The notes beneath the pieces were generated by a model. It worked only from the letters and a program-made list of their open reading frames with translations. It was not told the origin of the DNA and searched no databases. Position numbers and translations under genes: made by a program. From a virus: a DNA stretch of 48,602 nt. Within the stretch, counting starts at the first letter, position 1; every line of letters begins with the position of its first letter. The DNA is taken from positions 1-48,602 of the IMG/VR virus record IMGVR_UViG_3300032286_000417. One strand, written 5' to 3'. Shown here piece by piece: positions 39,732 to 45,720 of the stretch.

Positions 39732-41428
39732 TATTTCTTCTTTACAAGTTTACCAATCTCTGGTAGATACAAATAATCAATATCACTGTTGAGTAGTGTA
39801 ACTACTGCATCTACTATTGATTCAACTAATGGATCACCTGCTAGATTAAAACTGGTGTTGAATAACAAAGGAACTCCAGTCTTTTCGTGGAACGCTTTAA
39901 TAAGATCGTAATAGTGTTTATTTTGTTCTTGATTAACAGTCTGTACACGACAAGTACCGTCAACGTGAGTAACTGAAGGAATTTGATCTTTCTTATCAGC
40001 TCGAACATCTACAGCATACATCATGAATGGACTGGATTCAAGGCCGGCCATGTCAAACCACTCATCAGCATGTTCTTCTAGGCAAGATCCGGCAAACGGA
40101 CGGAACCATTCTCGACGCTTGACACGATTAACAATTTCTTTCCCATCTGGTATTCTAGGATCAAGTAAGATACTACGATTACCCAATGCACGAGGGCCGC
40201 CTTCCGCAGGTCCTTGGAATAGAGTAACAATATTACCTTGAATTAACAAATCAGTCATTTGATCAACAGTTGTATCTGTTATTTCTAAATTAGACACCTG
40301 ATTTAATATCAAATCTAGTTGGCTGTAATCAGGCGGAGCACCTAGATAGATGCTTTTTAATTTTTCTGGTGTAACTTCTTTACTATAATTAAACCAAGCA
40401 TATCTAGCCAAGCCTATCGCTGTGCCGCCGTCGTGTGCAATAGGATCAATATAGAACTTAACATCGGGGAATTTCTTCAAATACTTGTAATTTGCTACAC
40501 AATTTAGACCAAATCCACCAGAAATTACTACGTTTGTTTCGCCAGTAATATCTAGTGCCTTTTGAATAAGATCATACATCTGTTGTTCAACTTCGTTTTG
40601 AACATGCCATGCAAGATTTTTATCTACATCACGTACAAGATTAAAATCTTGATGCCATTCTTTTGGATCTGAAAATCTTCTCAGGTAAGGATTATGATCT
40701 TCATCAATTAATGCTCCAGCAGGATAGCGGGGAATTAATAGATTTTTATTGCCTTTACCGTTGATAAAAAATGCAGGAATATTTTCATCACGTTCTCCGT
40801 AAGGGGCTAGTCCCATGGTCTTACCAGCTTCAATAAATCCAAAGCCTAGGTAATTGCTCACAGCTTCGTAAGATTTGGTAATTGTTACGGTATTATCAAA
40901 TTCTTGAATGCCGTTGTCGTAATAGATTGCACTGCCGTCACTATACCTCTTATATACAGCGTTAAATTCGTGAGGGTAACTGCACTGATAGATGGTTTCA
41001 GTTTCAAACCCGGCAGTAACTGTATCAGTATTGCCTATTGCTTCTTGATGCACACTGCCTGCACCGTCAACAATTACTGCGGCTGCTGAATCAAAACCTG
41101 AATTATAAAATGCTGCGGCAGCATGTCCCAAGTGATGCAAGTTACCTAGATTAGTTACTTTCACATTAGGATTAAACTTACGAACCAAGGCAGTATACGC
41201 ATCTTCTCCGGTCCATGGCAATTTTGCCAAATCTGGACTAGTTCCGCCAATTACCAATTCATCTATTCTATTATAGATAAGGGCGTGTAACATGGCACGA
41301 AACGGATTACCGTCATATTTTAATCGACTGACACGTTCTTCTTCTGCATAATAGACAATTTCGCCATCTATTAACAGAGCGGCTGAACCGTTATGTCCAG
41401 GATTAATTGCTAAAACTGTGTATGCCAT
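39731..41428 (-). CDS. Carbamoyltransferase (NodU/TobZ family)
   Basis: This 565-aa protein has an N-terminal ASKHA-type domain (INPGHNGSAALLIDGEIVYYAEEERVSR, in part), HHLGHAAAAFYNSGF and VISGGFGLNCVANYK. It also has a C-terminal part with FQGPAEGGPRALGNRSIL and VPLLFNTSFNLAGDP. Both domains of the two-step enzyme, carbamoyl-adenylate formation and transfer, are present at full length. It would carbamoylate a hydroxyl of a sugar or other surface molecule. It is coupled by single-base overlaps to both neighbours in the glycan operon. Confidence 0.9.
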   Translation of the reverse strand: MAYTVLAINPGHNGSAALLIDGEIVYYAEEERVSRLKYDGNPFRAMLHALIYNRIDELVIGGTSPDLAKLPWTGEDAYTALVRKFNPNVKVTNLGNLHHLGHAAAAFYNSGFDSAAAVIVDGAGSVHQEAIGNTDTVTAGFETETIYQCSYPHEFNAVYKRYSDGSAIYYDNGIQEFDNTVTITKSYEAVSNYLGFGFIEAGKTMGLAPYGERDENIPAFFINGKGNKNLLIPRYPAGALIDEDHNPYLRRFSDPKEWHQDFNLVRDVDKNLAWHVQNEVEQQMYDLIQKALDITGETNVVISGGFGLNCVANYKYLKKFPDVKFYIDPIAHDGGTAIGLARYAWFNYSKEVTPEKLKSIYLGAPPDYSQLDLILNQVSNLEITDTTVDQMTDLLIQGNIVTLFQGPAEGGPRALGNRSILLDPRIPDGKEIVNRVKRREWFRPFAGSCLEEHADEWFDMAGLESSPFMMYAVDVRADKKDQIPSVTHVDGTCRVQTVNQEQNKHYYDLIKAFHEKTGVPLLFNTSFNLAGDPLVESIVDAVVTLLNSDIDYLYLPEIGKLVKKK

Positions 41429-42357
41429 TATTTGGTCTTCCTTTCGATGTCTGCTACAATGTTATTGAATAAAGAGTTTAATTCCACATCACTAAAGTTC
41501 ATTGAATTTTCATTAAGTCTGTTGCTTAACATAACATCTAGGCCGGTTATTCTAATAGGGCTATATTTTTTAGCATTGCCTTTGTCGATTATATTGAAGT
41601 AATCAGGGTAGCTGGTGTTGATAGGAAACGTTGAACCAAAAATAACACTACCAGGAGTACCTACAGCACGAGCCATGTGCTGGCCTACACTGTCAACTCC
41701 AATAAAGTAATCTGCTTCTGCAATTAGTGCAGCCCATTGGCGTAGATCGCAGGTATATTTTTGTGCAAATGTATCTTCTTTAAGTTGGAATTCTGGTTCG
41801 CCAAAAAATATCATATTGTATTTTTGGGACAATTTACGAACTAGGAACAAATAGTCTTTCTTACCAAGACTGCGACTTTCTTCATCCATGACTTGATCAC
41901 GATCTAATTTAGCTCCGCGACCAAATGGCTGAATGATCACAGTCTTTTGACGCTTTTGCATATTCTTTAAATCAAGTAATGTGTTCTCGGCAACAATTTT
42001 CTCTTGCTTGTTGAAAATCATTGTTGGGACACCGAGATCGCTATGGTCTGTTGTGTTGTTGATCTCACGATCAAATGCCTGCACTAGACTGATTTCTTGT
42101 CTAAAGTAGGCAGGATTGCGATATGGTTCTGGTGTAACAATCATATCGGCATTCTTAACTACATTGTCAAACACGCCCTTTGTGTCAATTCCGTAGGCTC
42201 GATCTTGTAATTCTGGGATTCCCCAATACAAGAAGTCCCATGCTGCTACCAAGACAGCCCAATCTGCCCCCGGGTTAAGTCTTGCATACTTTAATAATGC
42301 AGGAATGGCTGCAACTGCTCGGCCAGCGCCGCCATCGATCCAAAATACTTTTTTCAT
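41428..42357 (-). CDS. GT9 heptosyltransferase-like glycosyltransferase
   Basis: The N-terminal part of this 309-aa protein (KKVFWIDGGAGRAVAAIPALLKYAR) and the C-terminal donor-binding region (DLRQWAALIAEADYFIGVDS, GQHMARAVGTPGSVIFGST) match the GT9 ADP-heptose:LPS heptosyltransferase pattern, including the invariant GxDSxxxH-like element. It could use the ADP-heptose supplied by the genes at 3601-5516, linking two distant parts of the window. It is followed by a 3-nt gap from the GT2 gene. The acceptor is unknown. Confidence 0.75.
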   Translation of the reverse strand: MKKVFWIDGGAGRAVAAIPALLKYARLNPGADWAVLVAAWDFLYWGIPELQDRAYGIDTKGVFDNVVKNADMIVTPEPYRNPAYFRQEISLVQAFDREINNTTDHSDLGVPTMIFNKQEKIVAENTLLDLKNMQKRQKTVIIQPFGRGAKLDRDQVMDEESRSLGKKDYLFLVRKLSQKYNMIFFGEPEFQLKEDTFAQKYTCDLRQWAALIAEADYFIGVDSVGQHMARAVGTPGSVIFGSTFPINTSYPDYFNIIDKGNAKKYSPIRITGLDVMLSNRLNENSMNFSDVELNSLFNNIVADIERKTK

Positions 42358-42360
42358 CTG

Positions 42361-43230
42361 TTAGTTCCTTTGCTGGGTATTTAATAGGGTTTTAATTACT
42401 TGATTAAAATCTTGATTTTCTATTTGATTTTCTAGTTTGTATTTTTGTATAACTGGCATAGGATTACCTCCTACCAGGCATAAGTTTGCAAGGTCTTCTC
42501 CCCACTTGCTAGAAAATTTTTCCATATACTGACGATTACGGGTCTGTGTTTCTGTAAGTTGTTCAGGACCATCCCAAGTACTCTTGCCTGCAAAATGCAA
42601 TAGATAACTTTGACTATGGTATTTTACCTGATGTCCTGCTGCCAATGTTCTTAATCTGTAGTCAACATCTTCGCCTCCACCTACTCCAAACTGTTCGTCA
42701 AATAGTCCTACACTGTTATATATTTTTGCAGGCAATCTAAATACGTAAAATCCCATGAGGAGTCTTTCAAAGAATCCCGGTCTAATAGATTTCTTATGTT
42801 GTTCGGCACAGTCTATTAAAGAATACCAATTGACCAGTTCATTGATCTGCATAGATGGTTTTAAATCTAACAGACCGTCCTGGCTCCTGTATAAATGAGT
42901 TTGATTACAGCTAGGTAAGAGTAATATATTTGAGTATTGTTTTAGAGGATCAGCCCAACCAGGCGTAAAAGCAACGTCATTACTAAGGACAACAACATCT
43001 CGGCCGTTTGCTCGATCAATCATGTCATTGACATTTCCGGCAAAACTTTTTGGATCCTGATTAACTACAACTTCTGTTCCGTAATTATAGTCGTCTTCGC
43101 CGTCGTTATCTATAATGTAAAACTCGTCGTCTTTGGTCAGTTTAGTAGATCTTAAAAAACTAGCTACGGCTTGATCTGTATAATATCTAGAATTTCTTGT
43201 AGATATCATGCTGTAAAGAGTTTTACCCAT
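42361..43230 (-). CDS. GT2-family glycosyltransferase
   Basis: The product is 289 aa from the ATG at 43230, which overlaps the sulfotransferase stop (TAATG) and has GGAG 8 nt upstream; four extra upstream codons are possible but less likely. GT-A fold features are LYSMISTRNSRYYTDQAV, DEFYIIDNDG, VVLSNDVAFTPGW (metal-binding region), GLFDEQFGVGGGEDVDYRLRTLAAG and LLHFAGKST. This is the classical GT2 pattern with the ED acceptor-activating motif. It would add a sugar to a surface glycan; specificity is not readable. Confidence 0.82.
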   Translation of the reverse strand: MGKTLYSMISTRNSRYYTDQAVASFLRSTKLTKDDEFYIIDNDGEDDYNYGTEVVVNQDPKSFAGNVNDMIDRANGRDVVVLSNDVAFTPGWADPLKQYSNILLLPSCNQTHLYRSQDGLLDLKPSMQINELVNWYSLIDCAEQHKKSIRPGFFERLLMGFYVFRLPAKIYNSVGLFDEQFGVGGGEDVDYRLRTLAAGHQVKYHSQSYLLHFAGKSTWDGPEQLTETQTRNRQYMEKFSSKWGEDLANLCLVGGNPMPVIQKYKLENQIENQDFNQVIKTLLNTQQRN

Positions 43231-44030
43231 TACTTTCTCCAAAAATCTAAACGCATATCCGTATAGAGTTTTACTAGATCGTGTCCTATTACTGTCTCCG
43301 GAGGAGGACTAGCTTTGGCCAGTACAGATCTCACATGGTGCAGACCTTCCATGCCGCCGTGATATGCGTCATTCTCGTCCATGGCTTGTAAGTTTTCTGA
43401 ATCTAGTGTGTATCTATCCAGACTTAAAAAATCACAAATACGGTCTACAGTTAATTGTCCGTTGCCCACAATGTCTGCATACTCTACAAATAATAGATCT
43501 GCGTCAATGTTATTATAACCCATACGTAGGCTAGTATAGGGGTGTCCTATGTATTTTTCCATTAGCAGTTTACAACGAGTTTTATTGTTTACAATCTGTC
43601 CAGAATCAATTAGATCTTGATCTATAAAAGTAATTTTATGTTTATTTTTTTCTATAAGCAATAGATAACTGGCCATTATGTCTGGTATACTGCGTACAGT
43701 ACAGACAATTTTAGGTCTTGTACTCAATGCTTGTTTAATCAACGGAATAAATCTAGGCCAAAGACGATTTTTATCTATAACAACGGGCTTGTCAAGGTGT
43801 TTATAGGTGCCTTGTATAATACCCGATAAAATATCAGCATACTGATTGGGGTTAGGATCTACAATAGCTTGACTAATCACGGGCCAATTTTCTCCTACAA
43901 GGCTGATCAAATCAGCCAGAGGGCTAGTTGTGCTGGCAAACATTTGCGGATGTTGATTGAGCATACTGCACAATACTTGACTTCCGGATCTAGGCAAGCC
44001 GGACAACATAAAAAATTGTTTACTTGTCAT
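43230..44030 (-). CDS. Second sulfotransferase-family protein
   Basis: The N-terminus of this 266-aa protein, FFMLSGLPRSGSQVLCSMLNQHP, has the PAPS-binding loop (GLPRSGS), and PKIVCTVRSIPDIMASYLLL is the 3'-phosphate-binding region. It is similar in layout to the sulfotransferase at 38820 (shared GLPRSGS, ILYVEY/LLFVEY, GLHTVR/GLHHVRS segments), so the two are probably distant paralogues with different acceptors. It lacks the Pro-rich tail. It overlaps the upstream glycosyltransferase by 4 nt. Confidence 0.8.
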   Translation of the reverse strand: MTSKQFFMLSGLPRSGSQVLCSMLNQHPQMFASTTSPLADLISLVGENWPVISQAIVDPNPNQYADILSGIIQGTYKHLDKPVVIDKNRLWPRFIPLIKQALSTRPKIVCTVRSIPDIMASYLLLIEKNKHKITFIDQDLIDSGQIVNNKTRCKLLMEKYIGHPYTSLRMGYNNIDADLLFVEYADIVGNGQLTVDRICDFLSLDRYTLDSENLQAMDENDAYHGGMEGLHHVRSVLAKASPPPETVIGHDLVKLYTDMRLDFWRK

Positions 44031-44791
44031 AGCTGTCTTCTAAGCTGAGTAGGAATTGTTGGACGTGCAGGCGGTGCGGCCAATGCTTGGGTAGTTGTAT
44101 GAGGATTAATTGCGGGCGGTCCCGATACTGGTTTTACAGTCATTCCTTTATTAAACCAAGGGATAAAATTACCTTGGAATTTATAAGGTCCGATATGATT
44201 GCAGGTCATCTCGGGATCTAGCCAGATTTTGAATCCGCCGTCGACCAGTTTCATAAAAGCAATAATATCTTCGCTGACTAAATCTTTATTTTTAATCACT
44301 ACATCAAAAATCATACGACGCTCTTTATTATCTTTTTGGTCTATATAAATCTCCGATACATCCCATAGATATTGCATGGCTGTTCGACTCATCTTGACAA
44401 ATCCTGTACCAAGTCCCTGTACTTCTAACAGACCAGTTTCTGGATCAATTTTACTTTTGTCAATTTTTCTTAAGACATATTCTTCACGATCGCCTTTTTT
44501 ACGATAAGTTCCACCTACAACATCTTGAGAATAATCTAATAGCTTAAAAAACCATTCTGGTTGCCATTCAATGTCGCTGTCAATCCAAATTAGATCATCG
44601 TAGCCACCTTCGAGTGCAATCTGTATAGTGTCATTTCGGGCACGTTGGATCAGCGCATCAAAACTGACCCACATGGGGGTAATTTCTACTCCCTGTTCAG
44701 CAGCCATTTTAATAGTATTAACTAAACTGTTAACATACCATACATCGATCCTGCCATCATAGCAAGGTGTTCCCAATAAGACTCTACGCAT
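44027..44791 (-). CDS. GT-A glycosyltransferase (Anp1-like) with shared C-terminal tail
   Basis: The product is 254 aa from the ATG at 44791 (MRRVLLGTPCYDG), which is preceded by GGAAGGA and overlaps the previous stop by 8 nt; the longer frame runs into that gene. The GT-A signature is clear: ARNDTIQIALEGGYDDLIWIDSDIEW (in part) with DSD as the metal-binding motif, then VVGGTYRKKG and GFKIWLDPEMTCNHIG. After the domain comes a Thr/Ala/Pro-rich linker ending RPTIPTQLRRQL, almost the same as the end of the sulfotransferase at 38820. Donor and acceptor are unknown. Confidence 0.78.
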   Translation of the reverse strand: MRRVLLGTPCYDGRIDVWYVNSLVNTIKMAAEQGVEITPMWVSFDALIQRARNDTIQIALEGGYDDLIWIDSDIEWQPEWFFKLLDYSQDVVGGTYRKKGDREEYVLRKIDKSKIDPETGLLEVQGLGTGFVKMSRTAMQYLWDVSEIYIDQKDNKERRMIFDVVIKNKDLVSEDIIAFMKLVDGGFKIWLDPEMTCNHIGPYKFQGNFIPWFNKGMTVKPVSGPPAINPHTTTQALAAPPARPTIPTQLRRQL

Positions 44792-45689
44792 TTTTAAAAA
44801 ATTCCTTCCATTCTTGGGCTCTATGTTCCCAAGAGTAATTGGCGTTAAACCAATTGCTTTGTTCTTGTAAATTATACACATTTTGGCTCACTAGATCAAT
44901 TTCTTCATTGAGTGCAGCCGCATATTTTTCCGCCAAAAGTGTTAAATCATCTCCATAGGCGTAGTCTACAAACCGAGCCCACTGGTCACAAGTTTCCGGC
45001 AATGCTCCTAAATTGGTAGTGACAATTTTACATCCTGCTGCGCCTGCTTCTATAGCAGCAAGGCAACTGGTCTCTTCGTAGATGCTGGGATAGGCTAATA
45101 TATGGCTAGATTGCAGGGCCTGTCTCACCGCCTTGTTCATTGCATAGCCGCGGTAGGTAATACCCGGTGTTGTGCGGCATTGATGGAATAAATGATCGTG
45201 TGTACCAGCAAGTTGATTACTGTAACCTTTACCGTAGATAATATTGCTAGAAAATACAGTTAGTTCTACGTCAGTTCTGTTGAGTATTTTAAATGCTTTT
45301 AGTAAAACTTCTAATCCTCTGTTGGGCGTAGAAGTATATATTAGTTTAATCTTACCATTGGGTTTTTCTTTAAACTCAATAGGTTCAATGGCATTACGAA
45401 TTACCTGATTTTGGCTCAGGTCAATTGCAAATCTCTGTTCAAACTGTTGTCGTTGCCAACTGCTAACATAGACAAAATGATCAACAGACTTGATAAAGTC
45501 AGCGTCAGCCATACCTCTAATTGCACCTTGATCGTAGGCAAGATGTTGCCAAATTACATTAACACGGTTAGGGTCAATGTAGGCAGGATCGCAAACACTA
45601 AGGACAAGATTGATTTTTTGTTGCCAATCTTGTCCGGTGTATTTTAGTAGATTATTGTAGAGTATTTCAGAGCCGCCGAGTGGTCGCAT
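44784..45689 (-). CDS. GT4-family glycosyltransferase
   Basis: The first residues of this 301-aa protein, MRPLGGSEI, lack the usual GT-B N-terminal strand; the start is at the first available ATG. The C-terminal GT-B domain is clear: KIKLIYTSTPNRGLEVLLKAFKIL, ITYRGYAMNKAVRQALQSSHILAYPSIYEETSCLAAIEAGAAG and IVTTNLGALPETC, including the EX7E-like element. It is the first gene of the glycan operon, 24 nt after a late-promoter motif, directly following the tail fibre gene. Because the N-terminus looks short, some sequence may have been lost. Confidence 0.78.
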   Translation of the reverse strand: MRPLGGSEILYNNLLKYTGQDWQQKINLVLSVCDPAYIDPNRVNVIWQHLAYDQGAIRGMADADFIKSVDHFVYVSSWQRQQFEQRFAIDLSQNQVIRNAIEPIEFKEKPNGKIKLIYTSTPNRGLEVLLKAFKILNRTDVELTVFSSNIIYGKGYSNQLAGTHDHLFHQCRTTPGITYRGYAMNKAVRQALQSSHILAYPSIYEETSCLAAIEAGAAGCKIVTTNLGALPETCDQWARFVDYAYGDDLTLLAEKYAAALNEEIDLVSQNVYNLQEQSNWFNANYSWEHRAQEWKEFFKNA

Positions 45690-45712
45690 ATAATAGCACA
45701 GTTAAGTGCTAC

Positions 45713-45720
45713 TATTTACT
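45713..45720 (-). promoter_or_regulatory. Late-promoter-like AGTAAATA before the glycan operon
   Basis: The motif contains the stop codon of the tail fibre gene and lies 23 nt before the ATG at 45689. A short hairpin (45695-45710) lies between. No Shine-Dalgarno sequence is obvious. Confidence 0.45.

Noticed and set aside
45695-45710. Terminator after the tail fibre gene
   Set aside because: The hairpin has only a 5-bp stem and no U-tract, so termination there is not supported.
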